Shown: positions 26,734-35,655, counted from the first letter of the stretch. The stretch: DNA of 64,000 nt from Deltaproteobacteria bacterium (GCA_016717595.1 JADKFE010000129.1:11231-75230), one strand, 5' to 3'. Notes: generated from the letters alone by a model not told the origin. Numbers and translations: made by a program.

Positions 26734-28401
26734 TCACGACGCGCTGCAGAGGTACTGACGCTCTTTGCAGCGCACCCGCGCCGTCGCGCCCACCCGCACG
26801 GTGACCGTGCCCGCGGGGTAGCTCTGGCTGCCCCAGGTGGCCTCAATGGAGTACACGCCCGGCGGCAGCTCTCCGGGAGGGAAGGCCTTGCCCCCGTTTA
26901 AGAAGCGCACCGAGGACGCGTCGCCCTCGACGATCACCCGGCCGGTCTTCTTTTTGGGCGGAGGCGGCGGCTCGGTGGGTGGGGTGACCTCACCGGGCGT
27001 CGCCGTGGAGCCCTCACCCTCTGGCGGCGCGGTCGTCGTCCCGGCTTCGGGGTTGGGCGGGTTCTCGACGACGGTGGGCCCAACGGGCGGGTTCACCGGC
27101 GGTGGCTCAACAGGCGGCGGCTTGACCCCGGCGGGCTGACCCGCCTCTACGGCGGGGCCGGTGGGGGTGGGCTCACCGAAGAACACCGGCCTCAAGAAGA
27201 ACAACAGCAGCGCCAGCGCCAACAAGAGCGCGACCACGACGGGCCAGCGGCGGGGCGCCGGGGCGTCGTCGTCGGCTGTGGGCGGCAAAAACCGCAGGGG
27301 CGGCGCGTCGTCGGGGAGATCGGACGGCGTGTTGGGGGAGACGAGGCCAACAAACGCGCGGCTGTTGGGGTTGGTCTCGTCGGGGTTCTCTAAGGTGGGA
27401 TCGAAAGACGGCGCCGAGCCGCCTGCGCCCATGGGAGGCGCGTCGGACACGTCGGAGAAGGCCGCGGCCAGCTCGCCGTCGGGCACCATCGTCTCAGAGA
27501 AGCGTGGGTTCGCCGCCGCGCCGCTGCCGCCAGGGGGCCGCGCCGGGGGCGGCTTGGCGACGAGGTTCGGACGGCCCAAGGTCGGCGTGTCGGGCGGGTC
27601 TACGGGGGTGGTCTCTCGCAGCGCGACCAAGGCGGTGATGAAGTGCTGCACCGTCTCGTAGCGGTCGTTTCGGCTGTACTGCGTCGACTTCACGAGCACC
27701 GGCATGAGGCACTCGTGGATGCCCTCCATCACCGCCGGATCTTTCTCGGCGGCGAAGAGGTCCATCGGGGTGCGGCCGGTGACCAGGTAATAGAGCGTCG
27801 CGCCTAAGGAGTAGACGTCGGCGCGGGCGTCGACCTTCTTGGCGTCGGCGCGCTGCTCGGGGGCCATGTACGCCCAGGTGCCGAACACCGCGCCGGTGCG
27901 GGTGAGGTGCTCGTTGTCGTCTTCGACCCGGGCGATGCCGAAGTCGGTGACGCGGCAGAGCCCCTCAGCGGTGATGAGCACGTTGTGGGGCTTGATGTCG
28001 CGGTGAACGATGCGCCGGGCGTGGGCGGCGGACACGCCCTCGCAGGTCTGGATCATCGCGTCAACGGCGAGGCGCGGCGGCATCGGGCCGTGCTGCTTCA
28101 CCCAATCGACCAGCGTGCCGCCGTCGACAAGCTCCATGACGATGTACGGCGAGCCCCCGGCGCGGCCGACGTCGTACACGCGGACGATGTGCCGGTGCTC
28201 GAGCGAGGCCATCGTGCGGGCCTCAGCCTCAAACCGATCTCGTAAGGAGGGGCGGTTGCTGTACTGCGGCGCGAGCACCTTCACCGCGCGCCAGACCTGG
28301 AGGCGCTGGTCGAAGGCCTTGAACACCGTGGCCATGCCGCCTACACCCAGGGGCTCCACCAGGGTGTAACGACCGTCTGCGATGCTCTGAGGAAACGACA
28401 T
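26734..28401 (-). CDS. Hanks-type Ser/Thr kinase with TM and C-terminal PEGA-like domain
   Basis: 555 residues from ATG 28401, 13 nt after the previous stop. Kinase: GVGGMATVFKA, WRAVKVLAP, RIVHRDIKPHNVLI, RVTDFGIARVED, GTWAYMAPEQ, ADVYSLGATLYYLVTG, all catalytic residues present. Then a long Pro/Asp linker with TMVPDGE and DPTLENPDETNP Thr sites (possible FHA-binding phosphosites), one TM (WPVVVALLLALALLLFFL), a Pro-rich extracytoplasmic stalk, and a ~60-residue PEGA-like surface domain (GRVIVEGDASSVRFLNGG, GVYSIEATWGSQSYPAG). Inferred: links an outside signal bound by the PEGA-like tail to cytosolic phosphorylation. In the operon between an exported two-TM protein and the FG-GAP lipoprotein. 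Confidence 0.9.
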   Translation of the reverse strand: MSFPQSIADGRYTLVEPLGVGGMATVFKAFDQRLQVWRAVKVLAPQYSNRPSLRDRFEAEARTMASLEHRHIVRVYDVGRAGGSPYIVMELVDGGTLVDWVKQHGPMPPRLAVDAMIQTCEGVSAAHARRIVHRDIKPHNVLITAEGLCRVTDFGIARVEDDNEHLTRTGAVFGTWAYMAPEQRADAKKVDARADVYSLGATLYYLVTGRTPMDLFAAEKDPAVMEGIHECLMPVLVKSTQYSRNDRYETVQHFITALVALRETTPVDPPDTPTLGRPNLVAKPPPARPPGGSGAAANPRFSETMVPDGELAAAFSDVSDAPPMGAGGSAPSFDPTLENPDETNPNSRAFVGLVSPNTPSDLPDDAPPLRFLPPTADDDAPAPRRWPVVVALLLALALLLFFLRPVFFGEPTPTGPAVEAGQPAGVKPPPVEPPPVNPPVGPTVVENPPNPEAGTTTAPPEGEGSTATPGEVTPPTEPPPPPKKKTGRVIVEGDASSVRFLNGGKAFPPGELPPGVYSIEATWGSQSYPAGTVTVRVGATARVRCKERQYLCSAS

Positions 28402-28414
28402 AGACCGCCTGAGC

Positions 28415-29251
28415 CTACCACTGCCCGACGAAGAATGCGCCCACCCCGAGGGTGGCGGCGGCGACACCGACCCCCCAGGTGGCCACGGTGAGGCCGTTGG
28501 TGGTGGCGCGCAGGGCGTCGAGGTTGGAGTCTGGGGGATCAACCTCGTGGTACCGATTGGCGCTCACGGCGGCCAAGGCGTAGAGCCCGCCCGCCGCGAC
28601 GGCGGCGCCGCCCGCGCTCAACAGCAGGGTGCGGTTGGGGGGCGTCTGAAACTTGAGCTCGAAGGTGGGCGGGCCCAGGCCGCCCTCGACCAAGGCGTAG
28701 TCGGGCATCGGCGCGCCGGGGAGCAGATACGTCGTGGAGAGCACGCGGCCCTCTTCATCAAAGACCTGCACGATGGTGGGCCAGGTGGACGGGCGCTCCT
28801 CACCTTCGCGGCCGTCGAAGGTGAGCCGGCCTTTGACCTCGGGCACCGAGACGCGCTCGTCACGGCCCAGATCGACGCTCATGTACACGTCGCGCAGCGG
28901 GTGGCCCTCGGGCACGAGCGTGAGCGGCAGCACATAGGCGGGCTCGATGGCGCGGGCGGCGGCGTACGCCAACGCCGCGTCGTCGAGCTCACGATCCAAG
29001 AAGCTCTGAAGGCCCACGAAGCGGTGAATGCTCGCCGCCAAGGTGCGCGAGATGGGCTCGTTCAGGCAGGGGATGCCGTTCTGCACCGTCTGCCCGGCCA
29101 CGGAGAGCGCGACGTCGTCCAGCGCCACATAGGCGGCCTCAGCGTCCTCAAGGGCGCGCTGAAGATCGATCGTCGTGACCGGCGCTGCGCAGTCTGCAGC
29201 CCGGGCCACCGGGACCGAGAGCGTCACCCACAACAAGAGCGGCGCGATCAT
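28415..29251 (-). CDS. Exported protein with two C-terminal TM segments, unknown function
   Basis: 278 residues. ATG 29251 with GGAAGGAG ten bases upstream opens a signal peptide (MIAPLLLWVTLSVPVARAADC). The periplasmic part has an N-terminal helical half (LQRALEDAEAAYVALDD, AALAYAAARAIEPAY) reminiscent of single-TPR proteins, then a beta-rich half (VPEVKGRLTFDGREG, PTIVQVFDEEGRVLSTTYL). Two TM helices close it: LLLSAGGAAVAAGGLYALAA and TNGLTVATWGVGVAAATLGV. This layout recurs beside membrane kinases in myxobacteria, so it may modulate the kinase gene 13 nt downstream; that is inference. No named family recognised. Confidence 0.75.
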   Translation of the reverse strand: MIAPLLLWVTLSVPVARAADCAAPVTTIDLQRALEDAEAAYVALDDVALSVAGQTVQNGIPCLNEPISRTLAASIHRFVGLQSFLDRELDDAALAYAAARAIEPAYVLPLTLVPEGHPLRDVYMSVDLGRDERVSVPEVKGRLTFDGREGEERPSTWPTIVQVFDEEGRVLSTTYLLPGAPMPDYALVEGGLGPPTFELKFQTPPNRTLLLSAGGAAVAAGGLYALAAVSANRYHEVDPPDSNLDALRATTNGLTVATWGVGVAAATLGVGAFFVGQW

Positions 29252-29278
29252 GGGCTGGAGACTCCTTCCGAACGAGCA

Positions 29279-29284
29279 GCTATA
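29279..29284 (-). promoter_or_regulatory. Candidate -10 box (TATAGC)
   Basis: The minus strand reads TATAGC about 28 nt upstream of the ATG at 29251, between the coiled-coil lipoprotein gene and the exported two-TM gene. It could start a sub-operon transcript for the kinase group. Confidence 0.3.
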
Positions 29285-29311
29285 CCAAGCGGGCCGCGCG
29301 CTGCCCACCCT

Positions 29312-29833
29312 CTATCGCCTCTGGCCTTGAGGTGAGGCGTTGGCGCCGCCCGGCGGTGGCCCCGCGGGGCCGCCCTTCCCGCCCGGCGGTGGCCCTGCGG
29401 GGCCTTGGCCGGGTTTTGGCGGCTGACCGGGCTGGCCCTGCTGCGCGCCCTTGTTGGGGCCCTCCGGGATCTCAAAGAGCCCGCCGCCGGGGCTGCCCAT
29501 GCCCGCGCTCGCCTCCCGCTTGATCGACGTCACGGCGACGTGCAGCTCGGTGACGGCCTCCTGCACGGTGCGCGCGGAGAGCGTCGTGCGGCTGGGATCA
29601 AACCGAACGTCCTCGGCGTCGGCGATCCCGCCCTCGTGAAGCTCGGCGACGAGCAGCTCCACCCGGGCGAGGCGCTGCTCCAGATCCGAGAGGCGGCGGT
29701 CGAGCGCCTCGGCGCGAGCGCGATCCTCCTCTTCAGCGGCGCTCGGCGCTGCGGCCTCAGAGGCGGCGCTGGTGACTTCAGCCTGGGGGCCAACTTCACC
29801 GCCACACGCCAGCGCCAAGAGCCAAAACGGCAT
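29312..29833 (-). CDS. Coiled-coil lipoprotein with Pro/Gly-rich tail
   Basis: 173 residues from ATG 29833 (AGGAGG five bases upstream; the adjacent GTG is not needed). MPFWLLALACGGEV is a very short lipoprotein signal with lipobox LALAC. Residues ~25-70 are a heptad coiled coil (RARAEALDRRLSDLEQRLAR, VELLVAELHEGG), then a helical stretch (LSARTVQEAVTELHVAVTSI). The last ~50 residues are low-complexity Pro/Gly (GQPGQPPKPGQGPAGPPPGG). Probably a membrane-anchored periplasmic spacer or oligomerising partner. First gene of the minus operon, divergent from the ABC operon. Confidence 0.7.
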   Translation of the reverse strand: MPFWLLALACGGEVGPQAEVTSAASEAAAPSAAEEEDRARAEALDRRLSDLEQRLARVELLVAELHEGGIADAEDVRFDPSRTTLSARTVQEAVTELHVAVTSIKREASAGMGSPGGGLFEIPEGPNKGAQQGQPGQPPKPGQGPAGPPPGGKGGPAGPPPGGANASPQGQRR

Positions 29834-29951
29834 CACGACCTCCTGTCTTGGCGCGATTCTACCACCATCCCAATCGGCGCGGCGCCTTGACGCCCGGGGG
29901 CGGGTGAATAGAAGCCATCGCCCTCCATCCCTGTCCCTGGAGCCTGTTCGA

Positions 29952-30885
29952 ATGATCGAGGTAAGGGGTCTTACACGATACTACGGCGACCACCCCGCGG
30001 CGGTCGACCTCTCCTTCACCATCTCTTCCAACGAGGTGGTCGGGTTTCTAGGCCTAAACGGCGCTGGAAAATCGACCACGCTCAAGATCCTCGCGGGGCT
30101 TCTGTTGCCCAGCGCGGGCAGCGTGCGCATCGGCGGGGTTGACCTGCTTGAGGCGCCCGACAGCATCCGCGCGCGCATCGGGTTTCTGCCAGAAGAGCCT
30201 CCTCTTTACCGCGACATGCGGGTGTCCGACTTCATCCAGTATGTCGGGCAGCTCAAGGGGATGCCCAAGGCTGAAGTCCTCGCGCGCCTGCCGGGCGTGC
30301 TCAAGCAGTGCAACATCGCCGATGTCGCCGACCGCGTGATCTCCGAGCTGTCGTTGGGGTACCGCAAACGGGTCGGCATCGCCCAGGCGATCATCCACAA
30401 GCCCCAGCTCGTCATCCTCGATGAGCCGATCTCGGGCCTGGATCCTCGCCAGATCCGCGAGATGCGCGACCTCATCGTCGGCCTCAAGCGCGACAGCACC
30501 GTGCTCGTCTCCTCCCACATCCTCCCCGAGATCTCCCAGACCTGCGACCGCATCCTCGTGCTCGCCGGTGGGCGCCTCGTCGCCGAGGGCACTGAGGAGG
30601 AGCTCGCCTCCGCACATGACCCGCTCCAACCGGGTGCAGGTCTCGGTGCGGGGCACCCCAGACGCCGTGAAGGCGGCCTTGGGTGAGCTGTCTTGGGTCA
30701 CCCAGGTCAACGTCAACGCCCAGCACGGCGACATCGTGAGCTTCAACGCCACCCTCGACGGCGATCGCCGCGAGGAGCTCGCCGCCGCGCTGGTCAAAGC
30801 TGGGCTCGGGCTTCGTCGCCTCGACGCGGCGAGCGGCGAGCTGGAGGAGATCTTCCTCAATCTCACCAAGGAGGCGCGCGCATGA
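29952..30885 (+). CDS. ABC transporter ATPase, Gld-like (one frameshift)
   Basis: ATG 29952 gives MIEVRGLTRYYGDHPAAVDL. Walker A is GLNGAGKSTTLKIL, the Q-loop region FLPEEPPLY, signature LSLGYRKRVGIAQAI, Walker B LVILDEPISGLDP, H-loop VSSHIL. The frame changes near 30608-30615; the next frame continues ASAHMTRSNRVQVSVRG and an ACT-like C-terminal regulatory region (VKAALGELSWVTQVNVNAQ) to TGA at 30885. Length (~310) and partner genes match GldA-type ATPases of GldAFG/Nod-like ABC-2 exporters. ATGA overlap with the permease means translational coupling. Start has GGAG about nine bases upstream. Confidence 0.85.
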
Positions 30886-31607
30886 GCGGCTTGTTGCTGG
30901 TCGCCCGCCGAGAGCTGGGCGCGTATCTCAACTCCCTCTGGGGTTACCTCGTCGCCGCGATCATGCTCGTGATCGACGGCCTCTTGTTCAACGCCTTCGC
31001 CTTGGGCAAGTCCGCGCGGTACAGCTCCGACGTGCTGGAGGACTTCTTCTACTTCTCCTTCGGCACGACGGTCATCACCGCGGTGCTGCTCACCATGCGG
31101 CTTCTGGCTGAAGAGCGGCAGACGGGCACCATCGTGCTCGTGGACTCCTCGCCGCTCTCCGACTGGCAGATCGTCGGCGGTAAGTTCCTCTCGGCCCTGG
31201 TGTTTTTGGGCGGGGTGACGTTCATCTCCCTCTACATGCCGGCCTTGATCTTCGTGAACGGCAAGGTCTCTGTGGCCCACATCGCCTCGGGTTACCTCGG
31301 GCTGATGCTCGTGGCCTCGGCCACCACCGCCATCGGCACCTTCGGCTCGGCCGTCGCCAAGAGCCAGCTCGTCGCGGCGGTCATCTCCGGCGTCATCGTC
31401 GTGCTCGCGCTCATCTCGTGGCTGCTCGCCAAGGTGACCGACCCGCCGCTCGCCGAGATGTTCTCGTACATGAGCCTGTTTGAGCGGCACTTCCAGCCCT
31501 TCCAGCGCGGCCGGATCAACACCGAGGACGTGGTGTTTTACCTCTCGATCACCTTCGTCTTCCTCCTGATGTCAACCCGCGTGCTCTCCGCGAGGAGGTG
31601 GCGATGA
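30882..31607 (+). CDS. ABC-2 permease, GldF-like
   Basis: 241 residues, six TM segments: YLNSLWGYLVAAIMLVIDG first, then FSFGTTVITAVLLTMRLLAEE with the conserved RLLAEERQTGTIVLV cytoplasmic loop typical of this permease family, VFLGGVTFISLYMPALIF, LMLVASATTAIGTFG, AAVISGVIVVLALISWLL, and a C-terminal VVFYLSITFVFLLMSTRVL. It overlaps both neighbours by 4 nt (ATGA). With the ATPase it should form an inner-membrane exporter; cargo unknown. Confidence 0.85.
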   Translation: MSGLLLVARRELGAYLNSLWGYLVAAIMLVIDGLLFNAFALGKSARYSSDVLEDFFYFSFGTTVITAVLLTMRLLAEERQTGTIVLVDSSPLSDWQIVGGKFLSALVFLGGVTFISLYMPALIFVNGKVSVAHIASGYLGLMLVASATTAIGTFGSAVAKSQLVAAVISGVIVVLALISWLLAKVTDPPLAEMFSYMSLFERHFQPFQRGRINTEDVVFYLSITFVFLLMSTRVLSARRWR

Positions 31608-33445
31608 GCCCCGCAGTCTGGACGTACCTCTTGGGCATGGCCGCGCTCCTCGTCGGCCAGCGCCTCGCCGGGGGCGAAGGCGCCCTGGGCAACGGCGCCA
31701 CGGCGCTCGGCGCCCTGCTCATCTTCTCCGCCGCGGCCCTGCGCGCCCGCATGATCGGCGCCTCGGTGAACGACAGCCAGCGCCACGCCCACCGCAAGGC
31801 CCTCGGGCTCACCCTCGCGGGCGTCGCCTCGGTGGTGGTCTACGCGCTCTCTACGGAGACCTTCGCCAGCGGCCTCGGGCTCAGCGAGGAGGGCCTCAAA
31901 CGTTTCACCGTGTCGCTCTCTGCGGTCTGGCCGATCCTCTGGCTCGCCGCGACGGCGCCGTTGATCCTGGTGGACTTGGCGATCCAAGACACCCCCAAGC
32001 TCGTGCAGCCTGTGCGTATCCGCCAGGCCATCGACAACGGCCTCATCGCCGCCTTGGGCCTCGCCTTGGTGTTCCCGCTGAACTACCTCGCCACCCAACA
32101 CAACAAACGCTGGGACTTCGCCTACTTCAAGACGACGTCCCCCGGCGACTCCACCCGCGCCATCGTCGAGAGCCTCTCTGAGCCTGTCGTCGTGCGCGTG
32201 TTTTTGCCCACGGCCTCCGAGGTGGCGGCTGAGGTGATGCCCTACTTCCAGTCCATCGCTGGGGGAAACCTCACCGTGGAGCTGGTCGACCACGCCGCCG
32301 AGCCCGAGCTCGCCAAGCGCCTCAAGGTGCGCGACAACGGCAACATCGCGATCACCCTCAAGGACGGCCAAGAGGGCGAGACGACGAAGTCCTGGAAGCT
32401 CGGCGCGGACATGGACGCGGCCAAGCGCAACCTGCGCAAGCTCGATGAGGAGTTCCGCAAGAAGCTCCTGGAGATCGTGAAGGCCAAGAGCAACGTGTAC
32501 TTCACCGTGGGCCACGACGAGCTGAGCTGGAAGGGGGGTGAGCTGCCTGATGACAAGCTCACCGGCCTTCGTGAGCTGCTTGGGCTGATCAACCTCACGC
32601 CCAAAGAGCTTGGCCTGGCCGAAGGTCTCGGCGTCGAGGTGCCCGAGGACGCGGGCGTGGTGTTCATCGTGGGCCCCAAAGAGCCCTTCATGCCTGAAGA
32701 GATCGCCTCGCTGACGGCCTTCATGGACCGTGGCGGCGCGCTGTTCATCGCCCTTGAGCCCGACGGTGAGCCGCTGAACGAGCTGCTCGCGCCGCTGGGC
32801 CTCAAGCGCGCAGAGGGCCGCCTGGCCACGGAGCAGGTGGTGCTGCGCCGCAGCGGCGACAAGCTCGACCGCATCAACCTCGTCTCCAACCGCTACTCGT
32901 CCCACGACAGCTCGACGAACCTCTCCCGCTACGCCAAGCAGCTCCCGCTGTTTATGTCGGGTGTGGGCGCGCTCGATGAGGTGCCCGGGGGCAAAGGCAA
33001 GGTGACCGTCACCGTGCGCTCTCTGGAGGAGACCTGGGCCGATCTCGACGGCGACCTGGAGCTCACCGCGAGCGCCGGGGAGTCCAAGTCGTCTCGTTCG
33101 ATCGCCGCGGCGGTGAGCGGCGCGGCCACGGCGGCGGAGCCCGTCGCAGGCGAAGAGAAGGCCGCGGAGTTCCGGGCCTTGGTCATCGCCGACGCCACGG
33201 CGCTCGCCGACCTCACCCTGTCCAACAAGGCCAACCAGGTGCTCGTCGTAGACAGCGTGGCCTGGCTGCTCGGGGAGGCCGCCTTGGGCGGCAGCGTCGA
33301 GAACGAAGAGGACGTCAAGATCGAGCACACCCAAGAGGACCAGTCGCTCTGGTTCTACAGCACCATCGTCGCGGTCCCCGCCATCGTCGTGCTGCTCGGG
33401 TTGCTGCGCGTGCGCATGCGCCGCGCGAAGGGAGGTGTCGCGTGA
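31604..33445 (+). CDS. ABC transporter auxiliary protein, GldG-like
   Basis: 613 residues. GAGGAGG lies five bases before ATG 31604. Four N-terminal TM segments (TYLLGMAALLVGQRL; LGLTLAGVASVVVYALS; VWPILWLAATAPLILVDL; GLIAALGLALVFPLNYL) precede the large soluble region: VVVRVFLPTASEVAAEVMPYFQ and VELVDHAAEPELAKRLKVR are GldG-type strands, VYFTVGHDELSWKG and AGVVFIVGPKEPFMPEEI belong to a ThuA/GATase-like fold, and FMDRGGALFIALEPDGEPL follows. One C-terminal TM (WFYSTIVAVPAIVVLLGLL) returns to the membrane. In Bacteroidota GldG pairs with GldA/F for gliding; here it is part of the same transporter type, role in motility not shown. Confidence 0.85.
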   Translation: MSPAVWTYLLGMAALLVGQRLAGGEGALGNGATALGALLIFSAAALRARMIGASVNDSQRHAHRKALGLTLAGVASVVVYALSTETFASGLGLSEEGLKRFTVSLSAVWPILWLAATAPLILVDLAIQDTPKLVQPVRIRQAIDNGLIAALGLALVFPLNYLATQHNKRWDFAYFKTTSPGDSTRAIVESLSEPVVVRVFLPTASEVAAEVMPYFQSIAGGNLTVELVDHAAEPELAKRLKVRDNGNIAITLKDGQEGETTKSWKLGADMDAAKRNLRKLDEEFRKKLLEIVKAKSNVYFTVGHDELSWKGGELPDDKLTGLRELLGLINLTPKELGLAEGLGVEVPEDAGVVFIVGPKEPFMPEEIASLTAFMDRGGALFIALEPDGEPLNELLAPLGLKRAEGRLATEQVVLRRSGDKLDRINLVSNRYSSHDSSTNLSRYAKQLPLFMSGVGALDEVPGGKGKVTVTVRSLEETWADLDGDLELTASAGESKSSRSIAAAVSGAATAAEPVAGEEKAAEFRALVIADATALADLTLSNKANQVLVVDSVAWLLGEAALGGSVENEEDVKIEHTQEDQSLWFYSTIVAVPAIVVLLGLLRVRMRRAKGGVA

Positions 33446-34530
33446 GCAAACAAGCCATCCTGTACGGCGTGCTGCTGTCGTTGTCTCTCGTCGGCTCCTA
33501 CTGGACCTGGACCCACCCTGAGACCCCGCTCGCGGGGGAAGAGGTGATGGTGCTCGAGGCCAAGGCTGAAGACATCACGACGATCCTCTGGGACAGCGAG
33601 AAGCTCGACCTGCGGCTCACCGTGAGTGAAGACGCCGCCGGGCGTTACCTGCTCGTGAAGTCCACCGAACAAAAGCGCCGCCTCAAGCCCCACAGCGAGG
33701 AGGCCCCCGCGCCCGTCGAGGCCACTCCGCCCAGCCCCGAGACGCCCCCCGCGGATGACCCGGCCAAGCCTGAAGAGGACCGCTTCGAGACCTATGAGGA
33801 GGTCAAGGAGTTTAAGGCGGGCAAGGCTGGGGATGAGCTGCTCGCCGCGCTCTCGCCGATGATCGCCAAGCGCTCGTTGTCGAACCTCCCCGATGAGAAG
33901 CTCGCGCCGCTGGGCCTCGCCGAGCCCGAGGCCACCCTCACCATCCAGCGCGCCGGCAAACCCGACCGCGTCTTTGATGTGGGCGGCGAGGCCTTCGGCA
34001 CCCGCGACCGTTACCTGCGCGAGAAGGACACCGGCACGATCTACCTCGTCAAAGAGGACCTCATCCGGCCCCTCAAGCACGGCACGACGCGCCTGCCCGA
34101 CCGTGAGCTGATCGGCGTGGAGATGAAGGAGCTGGCGAAGGTCACCGTGAAGGACGCCACGGGCGCCGAGCGCAGCTTCGAGCACCGCAACCGCGTTGAC
34201 GAGAAGGCCGCGTACTGGGGCGCGGTCGGCGAGGAGGGCTCCCTTGAGCCCGCGAAGACCTGGGTGGAGGCCCTGCTCAAGCTCAAGTCCACCTCGTTTG
34301 TGGCCGCGGAGGACACGCCGACCACCACCACGGTGATGGCCACGGTCGTCACTGAAGACGCCAAGGGCCAGAAGGTCACCTTGGAGCTGATCAAAGGCAC
34401 GGACGCGGACGGAAAAGAGGCCTGGTACGCCAAGTCTACCCACACCCGCCTGCTCGTGAAGATGTCCAGCGCCCAGACCGGCGATCTGGTGGCCGACATC
34501 CCCACGGTGATGGGCGCCAAGGCGCAGTAG
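33442..34530 (+). CDS. DUF4340-type membrane-anchored protein of the Gld-like ABC operon
   Basis: 362 residues from GTG 33442, overlapping the GldG-like stop by 4 nt (GTGA). One N-terminal TM (AILYGVLLSLSLVGSYW) is followed by a mostly extracytoplasmic part of DUF4340 type: DITTILWDSEKLDLRLTV, a Pro/Glu spacer, LDEKLAPLGLAEPEATLTI-like strands, FDVGGEAFGTRDRYLR, LVKEDLIRPLKHGTTRL, then VEALLKLKSTSFVA. DUF4340 genes commonly close GldA/F/G operons, so it is likely part of the complex. A strong terminator lies 20 nt downstream. Confidence 0.85.
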   Translation: MSKQAILYGVLLSLSLVGSYWTWTHPETPLAGEEVMVLEAKAEDITTILWDSEKLDLRLTVSEDAAGRYLLVKSTEQKRRLKPHSEEAPAPVEATPPSPETPPADDPAKPEEDRFETYEEVKEFKAGKAGDELLAALSPMIAKRSLSNLPDEKLAPLGLAEPEATLTIQRAGKPDRVFDVGGEAFGTRDRYLREKDTGTIYLVKEDLIRPLKHGTTRLPDRELIGVEMKELAKVTVKDATGAERSFEHRNRVDEKAAYWGAVGEEGSLEPAKTWVEALLKLKSTSFVAAEDTPTTTTVMATVVTEDAKGQKVTLELIKGTDADGKEAWYAKSTHTRLLVKMSSAQTGDLVADIPTVMGAKAQ

Positions 34531-34549
34531 CCTCCCCGGCAGAGACAAC

Positions 34550-34584
34550 AACGCCCGCAGAGTGAAGGCTCTGCGGGCGTTTTT
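34550..34584 (+). terminator. Rho-independent terminator of the ABC operon
   Basis: A near-perfect 13-bp stem (ACGCCCGCAGAG pairing with CTCTGCGGGCGT) with loop TGAAGG, followed by a run of five T. It ends the plus-strand ABC operon and stands 15 nt from the stop of the converging metalloprotease gene, where its reverse strand has only a weak T-run. Confidence 0.9.
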
Positions 34585-34599
34585 GTGTTCAGGCGAGGC

Positions 34600-35559
34600 T
34601 TAGCGGTAAGTAGACCAGGCGGTCTGCATCCGGGAGGTCTGGCCGGAGGTGAACGTGTTCATGCACGAGTCGTCGGTGTAGTCCATGAAGTTCGTGATGG
34701 GGTCGACCGAGCCGCCGCGGCAGGTGTCGCGGCCCGTGGGGCAGCCATAGGCCGCGGACTTCTCGGGCTCGGTGTCGCTGACCGAGTCGCCGGAGCTCTT
34801 ACAGCCGCCCTGGAACGTGTGGTAGAGGCCCATCCAGTGACCGACCTCGTGGGTGGCCGTGTCGCCGAGGTTGTACGGGGCCGCGCTGCCGCCGGGCACG
34901 GAGCTATACAGCAGCACCACGCCGTCGTCTTTGGGGTTGGAGCTGTACGAGGTGGGGAAGGTCGCCCAGCCGAGCAGGCCGCCGCCGGGGTTGGCGGTGT
35001 AGATGTTGAGATCGGCGCTGCCGCCCTGGCGCAGCGCGGTCTTGGCCGTCTTCTCGGTGGAGGTGCCGTAGCCCATGGCGAACCAAGTGGCGTTGTCGGT
35101 GTAGTCCGTCGAGACGAGGTTGAACGTGAAGCCCGTGCTGGCGTAGGCCGCGCTGAGCACGCTCATCTGGTCAGCGACCTGGGCCGCCGTGAGCTTGCCC
35201 GTAGAGCCGCTGTGGATGACGTGGAAGTAGACGTTGATCGTGCTGCCCGACGCGGGCGGGGCGATCATGCCGGCCTCCTCCAAGGCGCTGAGCTCCTCCT
35301 CGATCAGGGCCGCCTCCTCATCGGTCATCTCAAACGCGCAGCGGCGACCGCTCTTGACGAAGTCCTCTTGGCTGGCCCAGGTCACGCCCTCAAACACGAA
35401 GGGCGGGTGGTTCGACTCGGGGAGCTCAAGCGAGCCGCTCTCGTTGTCATCCGAGGGCTCGAAGCTCTGACCGGGCTCCTCTCCTTCATAAGAGTCAAGG
35501 CCTTGGGGGGCGCAGGCGGTGAAGAAGAGAGGAAAAAACGCGAGGGTGACGAGGCGCAT
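34600..35559 (-). CDS. Pappalysin-type M43 metalloprotease lipoprotein
   Basis: 319 residues. MRLVTLAFFPLFFTAC is a lipoprotein signal. The mature enzyme shows VYFHVIHSGSTGKLTAAQV, a hallmark of M43B proteases, the extended zinc motif ATHEVGHWMGLYHTF (HExxHxxGxxH), and a Met-turn DPITNFMDYTDDSCMN. A Cys-rich insert (GGCKSSGDSVSDTEP, YGCPTGRDTCRGG) sits between. It cleaves protein outside the cell or at the surface, with zinc. N-terminal ~70 residues are acidic spacer. Its stop meets the ABC terminator; no downstream partner. Confidence 0.9.
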   Translation of the reverse strand: MRLVTLAFFPLFFTACAPQGLDSYEGEEPGQSFEPSDDNESGSLELPESNHPPFVFEGVTWASQEDFVKSGRRCAFEMTDEEAALIEEELSALEEAGMIAPPASGSTINVYFHVIHSGSTGKLTAAQVADQMSVLSAAYASTGFTFNLVSTDYTDNATWFAMGYGTSTEKTAKTALRQGGSADLNIYTANPGGGLLGWATFPTSYSSNPKDDGVVLLYSSVPGGSAAPYNLGDTATHEVGHWMGLYHTFQGGCKSSGDSVSDTEPEKSAAYGCPTGRDTCRGGSVDPITNFMDYTDDSCMNTFTSGQTSRMQTAWSTYR

Positions 35560-35633
35560 GAGGCAGCTCCAGTTCGGGTTGGGGTCGTCGGGGTCTGTCA
35601 GACCGTAGCGTCACCGCGGCAAGAAAGAGCCTT

Positions 35634-35655
35634 GAAACACTTACCTCTGTGTTTC
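35634..35655. other. Inverted repeat in the 35560-35758 gap
   Basis: GAAACAC and GTGTTTC, seven perfect pairs, with an 8-nt loop. The gap separates the membrane protein gene from the metalloprotease gene on the minus strand. It may end the phosphatase/membrane-protein transcript or bind a regulator; no T-run favours neither. Confidence 0.3.

Noticed and set aside
29772..31490. Long minus-strand frame opposite the ABC genes
   Set aside because: It is antisense to clear ABC domains and its His/Glu/Asp-rich composition is the usual GC-rich mirror effect; similar mirrors oppose most large genes here.
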